Assembly: GCF_030718995.1 (NCBI RefSeq)
Contig: NZ_CP132204.1
Coordinates: 3,410,001 to 3,474,000, forward strand
Reading direction: 5' to 3'
DNA from: Arthrobacter oryzae
GTDB lineage: Bacteria; Actinomycetota; Actinomycetes; Actinomycetales; Micrococcaceae
Length of the DNA: 64,000 bases
Shown here piece by piece: positions 36,429 through 45,871 of the stretch (position 1 is its first letter; each line of letters starts with the position of its first letter). The position numbers and the translations under genes were made by a program. The notes beneath the pieces are model-generated. The model saw only the letters and a program-made list of their open reading frames with translations, was not told the DNA's origin and ran no database searches.

Positions 36429-37769
36429 ATGGACCGCCAGCAAGAGTTTGTCCTGCGGACGATCGAAGAACGCGACGTACGGTTCGTGCGTCTGTGGTTC
36501 ACGGATGTCGTGGGTTCACTCAAGTCTGTTGCGCTTGCCCCGGCCGAGGTCGAGGGCGCCTTCGAAGAGGGCCTGGGCTTCGACGGCTCCGCGATCGAGG
36601 GGCTGGCCCGCGTGTTCGAATCCGACATGCTGGCGCAGCCGGACCCCTCCACGTTCCAGATCCTGCCGTGGCGCGGGGAAACCGAACAGACTTCCCGCAT
36701 GTACTGCGACATCCTGACGCCCGACGGCGAGCCGTCCGCGGCGGATCCCCGCAACGTCCTCAAGCGCACCCTGGCGAAGGCCGCGGACATGGGCTTCACG
36801 TGCTACACGCACCCAGAGATCGAGTTCTACCTGCTGAAGTCCCAGGAACCCGGGCCGGACGGTTCGCCCGTCCCCGTGGACGAGGGCGGCTACTTCGACC
36901 ACGTCCCGGGCGGCGTCGCACAGGATTTCCGGCGCACCGCCGTCACCATGCTCGAATCCGTGGGAATTTCCGTCGAGTTCAGCCACCACGAAGCCGGCCC
37001 CGGCCAGAACGAGATTGATCTCCGTTACGCGGACGCCCTGCAGACTGCGGACAACATCATGACCTTCCGCACGGTCATCAAGGAAGTCGCCCTCCAGCAG
37101 GGCACCTACGCCACCTTCATGCCCAAACCGTTCACCGCCCACCCGGGATCGGGCATGCACACGCACTTCTCGCTGTTCGAAGGCGACACCAACGCCTTTT
37201 ACGAAGCCGGCGCGGAATTCCAGCTGTCAAAGACCGCCAAGCAGTTCATCGCCGGCATCCTTAAGCACGCTCCCGAGTTCACCGCCGTGACCAACCAGTT
37301 CGTGAACTCGTACAAGCGGCTCTGGGGCGGCGGCGAAGCGCCCAGCTACCTGAGCTGGGGACACAACAACCGCTCCGCGCTGGTGCGCGTTCCGCTCTAC
37401 AAGCCGGGTAAGGGCCAGTCCGCCCGCATCGAGTACCGCGGCATCGACTCCGCGGCCAACCCCTACCTGGCCTACGCCGTACTGCTCGGCGCCGGGCTTA
37501 AGGGCATCGAAGAGGGCTATGACATTCCTGCCGCCGCCGAGGACGACATCTGGTCGCTGAGCTCGGCCGAACGCCGTGCCATGGGCCACGATCCGCTGCC
37601 CGCCAGCCTGCACGATGCGATCAGGGCCATGGAGGAATCCGAACTCATGCCGCAGATCCTCGGCGAGCAGGTCTTCGAGTACTTCCTGCGCAACAAGCGC
37701 GCCGAATGGCAGGACTACCGTCTCCAGGTGACGCCCTACGAGCTGCAGCGCAACCTCGGCATCCTGTAG
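36429..37769 (+). CDS. glnA2: Type I glutamine synthetase GlnA2 (no adenylylation Tyr)
   Basis: ATP-dependent ligation of ammonia to glutamate, or a related gamma-glutamyl ligase activity. The 446 residues carry GFDGSAIEG, EIEFYL, HHEAGPGQNEID, FMPKPF, GSGMHTHFSLF and NNRSALVRVP, the usual GS catalytic blocks. At the site that reads NLYDLP or KDLYELP in adenylylated enzymes it has EDDIWSLSSAE, without Tyr, so GlnE should not modify it. The actinobacterial GlnA2 and mycobacterial polyamine-glutamylating relatives are similar; the substrate is therefore not certain. GAGAAGAGG precedes the ATG. glnE follows after 9 nt. Confidence 0.93.
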   Translation: MDRQQEFVLRTIEERDVRFVRLWFTDVVGSLKSVALAPAEVEGAFEEGLGFDGSAIEGLARVFESDMLAQPDPSTFQILPWRGETEQTSRMYCDILTPDGEPSAADPRNVLKRTLAKAADMGFTCYTHPEIEFYLLKSQEPGPDGSPVPVDEGGYFDHVPGGVAQDFRRTAVTMLESVGISVEFSHHEAGPGQNEIDLRYADALQTADNIMTFRTVIKEVALQQGTYATFMPKPFTAHPGSGMHTHFSLFEGDTNAFYEAGAEFQLSKTAKQFIAGILKHAPEFTAVTNQFVNSYKRLWGGGEAPSYLSWGHNNRSALVRVPLYKPGKGQSARIEYRGIDSAANPYLAYAVLLGAGLKGIEEGYDIPAAAEDDIWSLSSAERRAMGHDPLPASLHDAIRAMEESELMPQILGEQVFEYFLRNKRAEWQDYRLQVTPYELQRNLGIL

Positions 37770-37778
37770 GCGGCTCCG

Positions 37779-40700
37779 GTGAGCCTTGCCCGTCGCCTGA
37801 TCTCCGCCGGTTTCAATGACCTGGAAAAGGGGGAGCGGTTCCTTGCTGCCCGGGAGCTGGAGGGGATCGACCAGAAGGCCCTCTTCGCAGGCTTCCACCT
37901 GGCCGCCAATCCCGACACCGCGTTGCAGTCGCTGGTTCGCCTGATCGAAAAGCACCCCGACCTTCGGAAACTTGCCGCCGCGGACATTGACACGAGCGAG
38001 CCGCTCTACCGGGTCCTGGGGGCCTCGGAAGCCCTGGGCGAATTCCTGATCCGCCACCCGGAGCACCTGGACGCGTTCGATGTCGTGGCGAGCCCGGAGC
38101 CCGTGGCGGCAGACGCGGGCGAACTGAGGTCGCGGCTGCTGCGGTCCGTGCAGGCTGACCCGAAGGCCCGCAGACCTGTGGCCGGGCTGTCCGGGGCCGA
38201 GGCCTATGTGGCGCTTCGCACCGCGTACCGCCGGGGTGTGGTGGACCTGGCGGTCAAGGACCTGTGCGCCGCCGACCCCCTGGATTTCATGCCCGCTGCC
38301 GGTGCCGAGCTGGCAGACCTTGCGGGCGCAGCCATCGAAGCTGCCTTGGCGGTGTCCAGGGCTGAAGCCGGCGAACAGTTCGACCCGGCGGAAATCGCCG
38401 ACGTCGGCCTGGCCGTTATCGGCATGGGCAAATGCGGTGCCCGCGAACTTAACTACATCTCCGACGTCGACGTCATCTACGTCATTGAAGCGGACGGCCT
38501 GGACGACGCCCGTGCAAACACCATCGGGACCGCCCTTGCCACGGGGATCTCCCGGGCCATCATGTCCATCGGCCGGGAACCCGGCCTCTGGGAGGTGGAT
38601 GCCAACCTCCGGCCCGAGGGGAAATCGGGACCGCTGGTGCGGACGCTGGCCTCGCACCAGAGCTACTACGCCCGCTGGGCTGAAAGCTGGGAATTCCAGG
38701 CCCTCCTGAAAGCGCGCACCATCGCCGGCGACACCGAGCTGGGCGCCCGCTACGAGGCTGCTGTCCTGCCGTTGATCTGGGGTTCGGCGAACCGGGAAGG
38801 ATTCGTGGAATCCGTGCAGGCCATGCGCCGCCGGGTCACGGACAACATTCCCGCGGACGAGGAACAGCGCCAGATCAAACTGGGCCGCGGCGGCCTGCGG
38901 GACGTCGAGTTCACCGTGCAATTGCTGCAGCTTGTGCATGGAAAGGCCGACGAGTCCCTCCGTCACCGGGACACCACTTCGGCCATCGCCGCGCTCTCCG
39001 CCGGGGGCTACATTGGGCGCACGGACGCTGCCGAATTCGATCACGCCTACCGATACCTGCGCCTGCTGGAACACCGGATCCAGCTCTTCCAGCTGCGCCG
39101 TACCCACCTGATGCCGGTGCGGGAAGAGGCCCTGCGCGCCCTCGCCAAGGCCGTGCTGGGCCCGTTCGCGCGTGAACGCCCGCACCCCGATGCCCTCCTT
39201 GCTGCCTGGCAGAAGACCAAACGGTCCGTCCGCGAACTGCACGAGCGCATTTTCTACCGGCCGCTGCTGAACACCGCCGCCAAGCTGAGCAGCGAAGACG
39301 CACGGCTGACGCCGGAGGCGGCCCAGGGCCGCCTGGCCGCCCTGGGGTACCTGGATCCGCGGGGTGCCATGCGCCATATCGAGGCGCTCACCGCCGGAGT
39401 CAGCCGGCGCGCCGCGCTGCAGCGCCAGCTGCTGCCCATCCTGCTGGGGTGGCTGGCCGACGGAGTCGATCCCGACGCCGGGCTGCTGGGTTTCCGCCGC
39501 GTTAGTGAGGCGCTGGGAACCACGCACTGGTACCTGGGCATGCTGCGGGATTCGACCGCAGCCGCCGAACGGCTGTGCCATGTGCTTTCCAACTCGCGCC
39601 TGATCGCCGACCTGCTTGAGGTGTCTCCGGAATCGGTGGCGTGGCTGGGGACCGACAAAGACCTGGTACCGCTGGGATTCGAGGCCCAGTGGCTGGAAAT
39701 CACCTCAAAAATGTCACGGCACGAGGACCCGGAAAGTGCCATGCGGCTCATCCGGCTGATCCGGCGCCGGGAGATCCTCAGGGTCGCCATCGCGGACAGC
39801 GCCGGACTGCTGGACCAGGACCAGGTGGGCGTTGCCCTCGCGGACACGGACCGTGCAGCCGTACTGGGCGCACTCCGGGTCGCCGAAGGAATCGTCGCTG
39901 CGTCCGGTCCGCTGAAGACCAGGGTCCTGGTGGTGGCCATGGGCCGGCAGGGCGGGCGCGAAATCGGCTACGGCTCGGATGCGGACGTCATGTATGTGCA
40001 CCGCGGCCTGCCGGGGGTTCCCGAGGAAGAGGCGCAGAACCAGGCCGCCCAGATCGTGGGCCACATTTCGAACCTGCTGACCCAGCCGCTTAAGCCGGCA
40101 ATCCTTGCCGAGCGGGTGCTGATGGTGGACGCCGACCTGCGGCCGGAAGGCAAGAGCGGCGCCATGGTCCGTTCCCTGGATTCCTACGCCGAGTACTACA
40201 GGCGTTGGTCCCTGGTTTGGGAAGCCCAGGCGTTGCTTCGGGCCCTGCCCATTGCAGGGGATGACGACCTTGCCGGCGATTTCGTCGAGCTGATCGACCC
40301 CCTTCGCTATCCTTCGGAGCTGTCGGACAAGGACGTGCGGGAAATCCGCAGGGTCAAGGCCAGGGTTGAAGCAGAGCGGCTGCCCCGTGGCGCAGATCCC
40401 GCACGGCACCTTAAACTGGGCCGCGGCGGCCTGAGCGACGTCGAATGGCTCGTTCAACTGCTGCAGCTGCAGCACGCGGGCAAGCATCCGGAGCTGCGGA
40501 CCACGTCAACCGTGCCGGCCCTGGAAGCCGCTGCCTCCCTGGGCCTGCTGGGGCAGGATGAGGCGGAGCTCCTGCTCAGCGCCTGGCGGCTGGCCAGCCG
40601 CATCAGGTCGGCCAACGTCATCTGGACCGGCCGGGCGTCCGACCTCCTGCCTTCTTCACGCAGGGACCTGGAAGCCGTGGCCCGCTGGTGCGGCTACAAA

Positions 40701-40790
40701 CCAGGCAACGCGGCAGCCCTCGAAGAAGATTACCTGCGGCTCAGCAGGCGCGCCCGCGCGGTGTTCGAACGCGTTTTTTACGGCCAGTAA
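37779..40790 (+). CDS. glnE: Glutamine synthetase adenylyltransferase/adenylyl-removing enzyme
   Basis: Bifunctional enzyme that adds AMP to, and removes it from, a Tyr of glutamine synthetase. The 1003-residue protein contains two nucleotidyltransferase domains: IGMGKCGARELNYISDVDVIYV (from about residue 215, the adenylyl-removing half) and AMGRQGGREIGYGSDADVMYV (from about residue 720, the adenylylating half), each with the G-SD-D pattern. LKLGRGGLSDVEWLVQLLQL and its partner KLGRGGLRDVEFTVQLLQL end each half. It starts with GTG. Its neighbour GlnA2 lacks the target Tyr, so the substrate is probably GlnA1 at 44295. Confidence 0.95.
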   Translation: MSLARRLISAGFNDLEKGERFLAARELEGIDQKALFAGFHLAANPDTALQSLVRLIEKHPDLRKLAAADIDTSEPLYRVLGASEALGEFLIRHPEHLDAFDVVASPEPVAADAGELRSRLLRSVQADPKARRPVAGLSGAEAYVALRTAYRRGVVDLAVKDLCAADPLDFMPAAGAELADLAGAAIEAALAVSRAEAGEQFDPAEIADVGLAVIGMGKCGARELNYISDVDVIYVIEADGLDDARANTIGTALATGISRAIMSIGREPGLWEVDANLRPEGKSGPLVRTLASHQSYYARWAESWEFQALLKARTIAGDTELGARYEAAVLPLIWGSANREGFVESVQAMRRRVTDNIPADEEQRQIKLGRGGLRDVEFTVQLLQLVHGKADESLRHRDTTSAIAALSAGGYIGRTDAAEFDHAYRYLRLLEHRIQLFQLRRTHLMPVREEALRALAKAVLGPFARERPHPDALLAAWQKTKRSVRELHERIFYRPLLNTAAKLSSEDARLTPEAAQGRLAALGYLDPRGAMRHIEALTAGVSRRAALQRQLLPILLGWLADGVDPDAGLLGFRRVSEALGTTHWYLGMLRDSTAAAERLCHVLSNSRLIADLLEVSPESVAWLGTDKDLVPLGFEAQWLEITSKMSRHEDPESAMRLIRLIRRREILRVAIADSAGLLDQDQVGVALADTDRAAVLGALRVAEGIVAASGPLKTRVLVVAMGRQGGREIGYGSDADVMYVHRGLPGVPEEEAQNQAAQIVGHISNLLTQPLKPAILAERVLMVDADLRPEGKSGAMVRSLDSYAEYYRRWSLVWEAQALLRALPIAGDDDLAGDFVELIDPLRYPSELSDKDVREIRRVKARVEAERLPRGADPARHLKLGRGGLSDVEWLVQLLQLQHAGKHPELRTTSTVPALEAAASLGLLGQDEAELLLSAWRLASRIRSANVIWTGRASDLLPSSRRDLEAVARWCGYKPGNAAALEEDYLRLSRRARAVFERVFYGQ

Positions 40791-40850
40791 CCCGGTCCGC
40801 GGCATGCTGAGCAGGTTAACCGGGGGCTGACACGCGGCGGCGCCCGATGC

Positions 40851-40856
40851 TAGTTT
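40851..40856 (+). promoter_or_regulatory. Candidate leaderless -10 before the VOC gene
   Basis: TAGTTT ends 6 nt before the ATG at 40863. Confidence 0.5.
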
Positions 40857-40862
40857 GAGCGC

Positions 40863-41282
40863 ATGGCCACCCAACTCTTTCTGAACTTACCCGTCAAGGA
40901 CCTCAACAGGTCGGTCGAGTTTTTCACCGCGCTCGGCTTTTCCTTCAACCCGGATTTCACCGACGAGAATGCCACCTGCATGATCATTAATGACGGCGCG
41001 TACGTCATGCTGCTGGTGGAAAGCTACTTCAAGACTTTCATTTCCAAGGGCATAGCGGACACGGGCAACGCTGCCGAGGCCATCGTTGCCTTCTCCGTGG
41101 ACAGCCGGGAAGACGTGGACGAAGCGGTCCGCAAGGCCCTGGCGGCAGGCGGAGCTCCCGCGCAGGAAGTCCAGGACTACGGCTTCATGTACAACCACAG
41201 CTTCCAGGACCCGGACGGCCACCTGTGGGAAGTCTTCTGGATGGACCCGGCCGGACCGCCGGCCGATGCGCAGGCCCCCTAG
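40863..41282 (+). CDS. VOC-family (glyoxalase/bleomycin-resistance-like) protein
   Basis: A 139-residue beta-alpha-beta-beta-beta module repeated twice, of the vicinal oxygen chelate superfamily. LFLNLPVKDLNRSVEFFTALGFSFNPDF is the first half and DYGFMYNHSFQDPDGHLWEVFWMD the second, with the DPDGHxWE signature and a Glu that can bind metal. This subgroup (YaeR/lactoylglutathione lyase-like) is common in actinobacteria, with unknown substrates. It lies alone after glnE, with its own start signal and a strong terminator after it. Confidence 0.88.
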   Translation: MATQLFLNLPVKDLNRSVEFFTALGFSFNPDFTDENATCMIINDGAYVMLLVESYFKTFISKGIADTGNAAEAIVAFSVDSREDVDEAVRKALAAGGAPAQEVQDYGFMYNHSFQDPDGHLWEVFWMDPAGPPADAQAP

Positions 41283-41337
41283 AGCCTGCACCTAAGGCCA
41301 CTGCACCGCACTTCCCGTTTGAGGTTCGATGGAACGC

Positions 41338-41383
41338 GCGACGCCGGCCGTCACCGCTAGAGGTGACGGCCGGCGTCGCGGTT
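41338..41383 (+). terminator. Strong terminator after the VOC gene
   Basis: Perfect 18-bp inverted repeat (41338-41355 with 41362-41379), loop GCTAGA, followed by GGTTT. It sits directly ahead of the promoter of the GNAT gene. Confidence 0.85.
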
Positions 41384-41389
41384 TGTGGG

Positions 41390-41395
41390 TAGGCT
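41390..41395 (+). promoter_or_regulatory. Candidate leaderless -10 before the GNAT gene
   Basis: TAGGCT ends 6 nt before the ATG at 41402, the same hexamer and spacing as at the RDD gene (45991). Confidence 0.55.
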
Positions 41396-41401
41396 CAATC
41401 C

Positions 41402-41917
41402 ATGCCTGATTCCGTGTGGCTCATTGCCCTGAAGAGCCTTGATGACGACGCACGGGCGATCAAGCTCGGCGAAGTTGCGGAGTTGGAACTTGCCGAAGGC
41501 CAGCAGGAATTCGCCGGCGATCCGCTGCGCATGATGCTCGTGGCGCTTGAAGAGGATTCACGCGTTCCCTATGTGGTGGACTCGGGCGGAAAAGCAGTTG
41601 GCGTGCTGACGCTGCAGCGCGACGCGGCATCCCTCGCCGGCTGGGCTGACGACGGCTCGGTGTGGCTGCTGCGGGGCTTCCTCATCGACCGTACGCACCA
41701 GGGCCAGGGCCTGGGCGCCCAGGCCGCTGCTGCTGCCGTCCGCGAGGCGGCGAAACTGACGGCCCGGCTGGGCGGGGGAGAGGCCGGCGTCGTACTTTCC
41801 GTCAACGAACGCAATCCAGCAGGCATTGCCGCCTACCGCAGGGCGGGTTTCACGGACCGCGGACAGTACCTGGGCGGGGATGCCGGCCCGCAGCGAACCA
41901 TGTACCGCTCCTTCTAG
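41402..41917 (+). CDS. GNAT-family N-acetyltransferase
   Basis: A 171-residue acetyl-CoA-dependent acetyltransferase with unknown acceptor. The CoA-binding region is RGFLIDRTHQGQGLGAQAAAAAVREA (Q/RxxGxG/A pattern in motif A). VVLSVNERNPAGIAAYRRAGF is motif B. The N-terminal part resembles the RimI/ElaA-like single-domain GNATs. Nothing in the neighbourhood points to a substrate. Confidence 0.88.
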   Translation: MPDSVWLIALKSLDDDARAIKLGEVAELELAEGQQEFAGDPLRMMLVALEEDSRVPYVVDSGGKAVGVLTLQRDAASLAGWADDGSVWLLRGFLIDRTHQGQGLGAQAAAAAVREAAKLTARLGGGEAGVVLSVNERNPAGIAAYRRAGFTDRGQYLGGDAGPQRTMYRSF

Positions 41918-42388
41918 GCGGGGACCCGTTGCCGGCTGCGGAACAGGGCGCCGCTCCAGGCGGTTGGACGGCTGTGCCCTTTGGGGTTGCTGTGACTGGA
42001 GTGACACATGTATCTTTAGTGCATCCTGAGTGCATCTGTGATAACGGGGGGCCGGTGAATGTCACACGCGATACAAGGCGGAGCGACGCCTCTTACCGAC
42101 CCGTCCGCGCGGACTGAACCGCACCGCTGTGTCAGGGCCTCAGTGACACACAGCCTGCCCGGCACTATCTGCGCCGGCAGCGCTTCACTTCTTCCCAAGA
42201 TCCGGTTCGCCAAGATGCGGGGCGCCGGCACCTAGCCTCTAAGGGTCCGTGAATCCGGCCTGCTTCGGCGGGCCGGCGATGCCAGATCGATTCCGGGATT
42301 TCGGCAACGGCACGGACGGCACCGGAAGTGGGAACCCCCTGCAGGGCGGTCTCCCAGGTCTCTCCAGCCCTTCATCACGAAAGCCGCC
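41918..42388. other. 471-bp gap upstream of the SLH protease, with short repeats
   Basis: No supported gene. It contains a direct repeat AGTGCATC (42018 and 42029), TGACACA (42002 and 42144) with its complement TGTGTCA (42128), and a CCGGCC/GGCCGG hairpin near 42254-42275. The region may hold operator sites for the protease, but none matches a site I can name. Confidence 0.5.
42018..42036 (+). repeat. Short direct repeat AGTGCATC, 11-bp spacing
   Basis: Two identical octamers at 42018-42025 and 42029-42036, one helical turn apart, about 350 bp before the protease gene. Confidence 0.5.
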
Positions 42389-44176
42389 ATGCCTCTCCTT
42401 CAGCGATCCGCTGCCCTTTTCGCCGCGTTGTTTCTCTCGTCAGCCGCGCTGGCTTACCAGCCGGCTTCACCCGCCATGGCCGCCACGGCTCCTGCGCCCG
42501 ATACCATCCCTGTGGAACAGGTGGACGGTACCCCCCACGCTGCCCACGCTTCGGAGGCGGGCGTAGCCCAACTCCCGAAGGGCCAGGAATTCGCCACCGA
42601 ATCCCTCACGAGGACCGGCGATATCAAGGTGGCGCTGGTGACGGTGCAACTGGCGGACAAGAGCAGCACGGAGACCAGCGCCATTTCCCTGGACGCGGCC
42701 AAGAACGGAATTACGGCTTCCAGCAACTACTGGAAGGCGATGTCCAACAACAGGCTGTCCATGTCGGTGGCCTCCGTTCGGACGGGTTTCAAATCCTCGG
42801 CAACATCAAGCCAGGACTACTACACCATCACCAACACCGTCACCCGCGAACTGGGCTGGGTCAGCAGCCCGTACACCGCCCTGGTCATCTTCATACCGGT
42901 TCCCACCCTCTCCTGGGGCGCCCTGGGCTTCGGGGCCAGCAGCGATGGCACGAGCGGACGTATCCTGATGCCCCAGCCCAGCAAGTTCACCAACAACGTG
43001 GTCGCGCACGAGTTCGGGCATGTTCTGGGCCTTATGCACGCCGACAGCCTGCAATGCGGCAGCGGCATCGCCGACGTCGGCCCCGCCATCACGGGGGGAT
43101 TCGCGGACTCGTCCTGCAGCATCCGTGAATACGGCGACACCACCGACCTGATGGGCGCCGCGCAGTACAGCATTCCGGCGATCAGTTCCAGCTTCTGGGA
43201 CCGCGGGGGATTCGGCCGCGGCGACGAGATCTTCAATGCCGGGCTGGCCTCAGGTACCAAGCAGTACACCTTGAAGGCCTGGGCAGGCAGCGACGCCAAC
43301 CGCGCGGTCAAATTCACCGATCCGAAGAGCAAAGAGGTCTACTACCTGGAGTTGCGCCTGCCCGTAGGCTACGACACGTCCACGGCCGTCAACGGCAACC
43401 GGGGCGTGAAGATCGTCCAGTCAGGAGGCGCCACCGCCGCCAGTTCGCTGATACTGATGCCCTCCACCCTCCCTTTCAGCGGCTACTACGCCTCGAACCA
43501 GACCTGGCAGGCCGGCCAGACCTTCACCACCTACACGGGGACGAGGGTGACTGTCGACTACATCACCAGCACCGCAGCGGGGGTCACTGTCAGCACGTCC
43601 CCGTTCATCGACTCCTATCAGTCCGCATTCTTCAACGAGATCGACTGGATGTATTACAGCGGACTGTCCACCGGGTGGGCGGACGGCACCTACCGGCCGT
43701 TTACGACGATGTCCCGTGAGGCCATGGCCGCATTCCTGTACCGGCTTGCGGGCAGCCCCCTCTACACTCCGCCGGCCGCGTCACCGTTCAGCGATGTCCC
43801 GACCTGGCACGGTTTCTATCATCAGATTTCCTGGATGAACTCCACCGGCCTGTCCACGGGCTGGGCGGACGGCACGTACCGGCCGTATGAGTCGATCACG
43901 CGGGAAGCGATGTCAGCCTTCCTCAACCGGTACTCGGGGAAGCTCTGCCGGATAGCCGCCGCAGACGTCGCCGCACCGGCGGTCTCTCCATTCATCGACA
44001 TGACACCCGCGAGCGGCTTTTACCGGGAGATTTCGTGGATGAAATCCGCCGGTATCTCCACGGGCTGGGCCGACGGTACCTACCGGCCGGCCAACTCCGT
44101 GACCCGCGAGCAGATGGCAGCGTTCATCTACCGCCTCGACAGCTACCATGCAGCCAATGGCGGCTGCGTGGCCTGA
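42389..44176 (+). CDS. Secreted metzincin-like metalloprotease with three SLH repeats
   Basis: A 595-residue exported protein. It has a signal peptide (MPLLQRSAALFAALFLSSAALA), a propeptide-like region and a catalytic domain with HEFGHVLGLMH (207-217), the HExxHxxGxxH zinc site of metzincins; TDLMGAAQ about 40 residues on is the probable Met-turn. A beta-rich domain follows, then three C-terminal SLH repeats each holding the motif GWADGTYRP (about residues 429, 491 and 559). SLH domains attach proteins to secondary cell-wall polymers, so it is probably surface-bound. The target is unknown. The N-terminal part differs from M6/M11 families I know, so the family call stops at metzincin-like. Confidence 0.87.
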   Translation: MPLLQRSAALFAALFLSSAALAYQPASPAMAATAPAPDTIPVEQVDGTPHAAHASEAGVAQLPKGQEFATESLTRTGDIKVALVTVQLADKSSTETSAISLDAAKNGITASSNYWKAMSNNRLSMSVASVRTGFKSSATSSQDYYTITNTVTRELGWVSSPYTALVIFIPVPTLSWGALGFGASSDGTSGRILMPQPSKFTNNVVAHEFGHVLGLMHADSLQCGSGIADVGPAITGGFADSSCSIREYGDTTDLMGAAQYSIPAISSSFWDRGGFGRGDEIFNAGLASGTKQYTLKAWAGSDANRAVKFTDPKSKEVYYLELRLPVGYDTSTAVNGNRGVKIVQSGGATAASSLILMPSTLPFSGYYASNQTWQAGQTFTTYTGTRVTVDYITSTAAGVTVSTSPFIDSYQSAFFNEIDWMYYSGLSTGWADGTYRPFTTMSREAMAAFLYRLAGSPLYTPPAASPFSDVPTWHGFYHQISWMNSTGLSTGWADGTYRPYESITREAMSAFLNRYSGKLCRIAAADVAAPAVSPFIDMTPASGFYREISWMKSAGISTGWADGTYRPANSVTREQMAAFIYRLDSYHAANGGCVA

Positions 44177-44214
44177 TCCGGCCCAGCGTGGTGCGCAAGG
44201 GCTGTTCCGCACCA

Positions 44215-44256
44215 CAAAAAAGTCCGCATGTGCTGCCGGGGCAGCACATGCGGACT
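44215..44256. terminator. Bidirectional terminator between the protease and glnA1
   Basis: Perfect 17-bp stem (44221-44237 with 44240-44256). AAAAAA before it gives the U-run for the minus-strand glnA1 transcript. Confidence 0.85.
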
Positions 44257-44294
44257 TGTCAGTGGACTAAGCGCAGCTCAGTCGCGGGGTCTGA

Positions 44295-45719
44295 CTAGAC
44301 GCCGTAGTAGAGCTCGAACTCGTACGGGTTCGGGCGCAGGGACAGCGGGCGGATCTCGTTCTCGTACTTGTACTCGATCCAGGTGTCGATCAGGTCCTGG
44401 GTGAACACGCCGCCGGCCTGGAGGAACTCGTTGTCCTCAGCCAGTGCTTCCAGGGCTTCCTCGAGCGTTCCCGGAGCCTTGGGGATGTCCTTGGCTTCCT
44501 CGGCAGGGAGCTCGTAGAGGTCCTTGTCGATGGGAGCCGGCGGTTCAATGCGGTTGCGGATGCCGTCGATGCCGGCCATCAGCTGGGCAGCGAACGCCAG
44601 GTACGGGTTGGAGGAGGGGTCCGGAGCGCGGAACTCGATGCGCTTGGCCTTCGGGTTGGAACCCGTGATGGGGATGCGGATACCGGCCGAGCGGTTGCCC
44701 TGCGAGTACACCATGTTGACCGGAGCTTCGAAGCCCTTGACCAGGCGGCGGTAGGAGTTGACCGTCGGGTTGGTGAAGGCGAGCACAGCGGAGGAGTGCT
44801 TCAGCAGGCCGCCGATGTACCAGCGGGCGGTGTCGGACAGGCCGGCGTAGCCCTTCTCGTCGTAGAACAGCGGCTCGCCGCCGGTCCACAGCGACTGGTG
44901 GCAGTGCATGCCCGAGCCGTTGTCACCGAAGACGGGCTTCGGCATGAAGGTCACGGACTTGCCCCAGGCGTCAGCCGTGTTCTTGATGACGTACTTGAAC
45001 TTCTGCAGGTCGTCAGCGGCGTGGGTCAGCGTGGTGAACTTGTAGTTGATCTCAGCCTGGCCGGCGGAGCCGACTTCGTGGTGGCTGCGCTCGACCTCAA
45101 GGCCGGCCTCGTCCAGGGCGACACACATGGCGTCACGCAGGTCGGCCTGCTTGTCGGTGGGGGAGACCGGGAAGTAGCCGCCCTTGACGGGGGTCTTGTA
45201 GCCCAGGTTTCCGCCTTCTTCTTCGCGGCCGGTGTTCCAGTGTGCTTCTTCGGAGTCAATCTTGTAGAAGCTGCCCTGCGGGGAGGACTGGTACTGGACG
45301 TTGTCGAAGACGAAGAATTCGGCCTCGGGGGCGAAGAACGCGGTGTCGGCGATGCCGGTGGACGCGAGGTAGGCCTCAGCCTTCTCGGCTACGCCTCGGG
45401 GGTCGCGGTGGTAAGGGTCACCGGTGCGGGGGTTCACGATGGAGAAGTTCAGCGCGAGGGTCTTCTCCATGCGGAACGTGTCCAGGAACGCCGTGGTGAC
45501 ATCCGGGATGAGCTGCATGTCGGACTCGGCGATGCCCTGGAAACCGCGGATGGACGAACCGTCGAAGAGCTGGCCGTTGATGAAGAAGTCTGCATCAACG
45601 CTCTTGGCCGGCACGTTGAAGTGCTGCTGCACGCCGGGAAGGTCGGTGAAGCGGATATCGACGAATTTAATATCTTCGTCCTTGATGAACTTGAGGACTT
45701 CGTCCGCAGTCTTGAACAT
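44295..45719 (-). CDS. glnA1: Glutamine synthetase type I, adenylylatable (GlnA1)
   Basis: Main ammonium-assimilating enzyme. The 474 residues show [10 protein letters not shown], the EAEFFVFD block, [35 protein letters not shown] and NRSAGIRIP. The adenylylation motif KDLYELP has its Tyr at residue 402, the expected target of GlnE. AAGGAG lies 5 nt before the ATG, and the 283-bp upstream region contains a candidate GlnR site and two inverted repeats. glnE lies about 5 kb away on the other strand. Confidence 0.97.
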   Translation of the reverse strand: MFKTADEVLKFIKDEDIKFVDIRFTDLPGVQQHFNVPAKSVDADFFINGQLFDGSSIRGFQGIAESDMQLIPDVTTAFLDTFRMEKTLALNFSIVNPRTGDPYHRDPRGVAEKAEAYLASTGIADTAFFAPEAEFFVFDNVQYQSSPQGSFYKIDSEEAHWNTGREEEGGNLGYKTPVKGGYFPVSPTDKQADLRDAMCVALDEAGLEVERSHHEVGSAGQAEINYKFTTLTHAADDLQKFKYVIKNTADAWGKSVTFMPKPVFGDNGSGMHCHQSLWTGGEPLFYDEKGYAGLSDTARWYIGGLLKHSSAVLAFTNPTVNSYRRLVKGFEAPVNMVYSQGNRSAGIRIPITGSNPKAKRIEFRAPDPSSNPYLAFAAQLMAGIDGIRNRIEPPAPIDKDLYELPAEEAKDIPKAPGTLEEALEALAEDNEFLQAGGVFTQDLIDTWIEYKYENEIRPLSLRPNPYEFELYYGV

Positions 45720-45840
45720 CTATGCTCCTTACGCATAAGTAATAACTGGCTGGAAAGCCATGTGGTCCAGCGCAATCCGACGGTGCGAAAACACAAAAGT
45801 GTCCCCGCTCCCAGCTCGCTAGCAACTGTTACCACCCTAG

Positions 45841-45866
45841 GGACACGGGATTTCCCGTCCGTGTCC
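45841..45866. repeat. Inverted repeat GGACACGG / CCGTGTCC
   Basis: Perfect 8-bp arms (45841-45848 and 45859-45866) around a 10-nt core, in the intergenic region shared by glnA1 and the RDD gene, about 120 bp upstream of glnA1. Confidence 0.5.
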
Positions 45867-45871
45867 GCTAT

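Noticed and set aside
37227..39581. 784-residue open frame on the minus strand inside glnE
   Set aside because: It is opposite glnE, whose two catalytic domains are clear. Long antisense frames are common in GC-rich DNA, and the predicted protein shows no family pattern.
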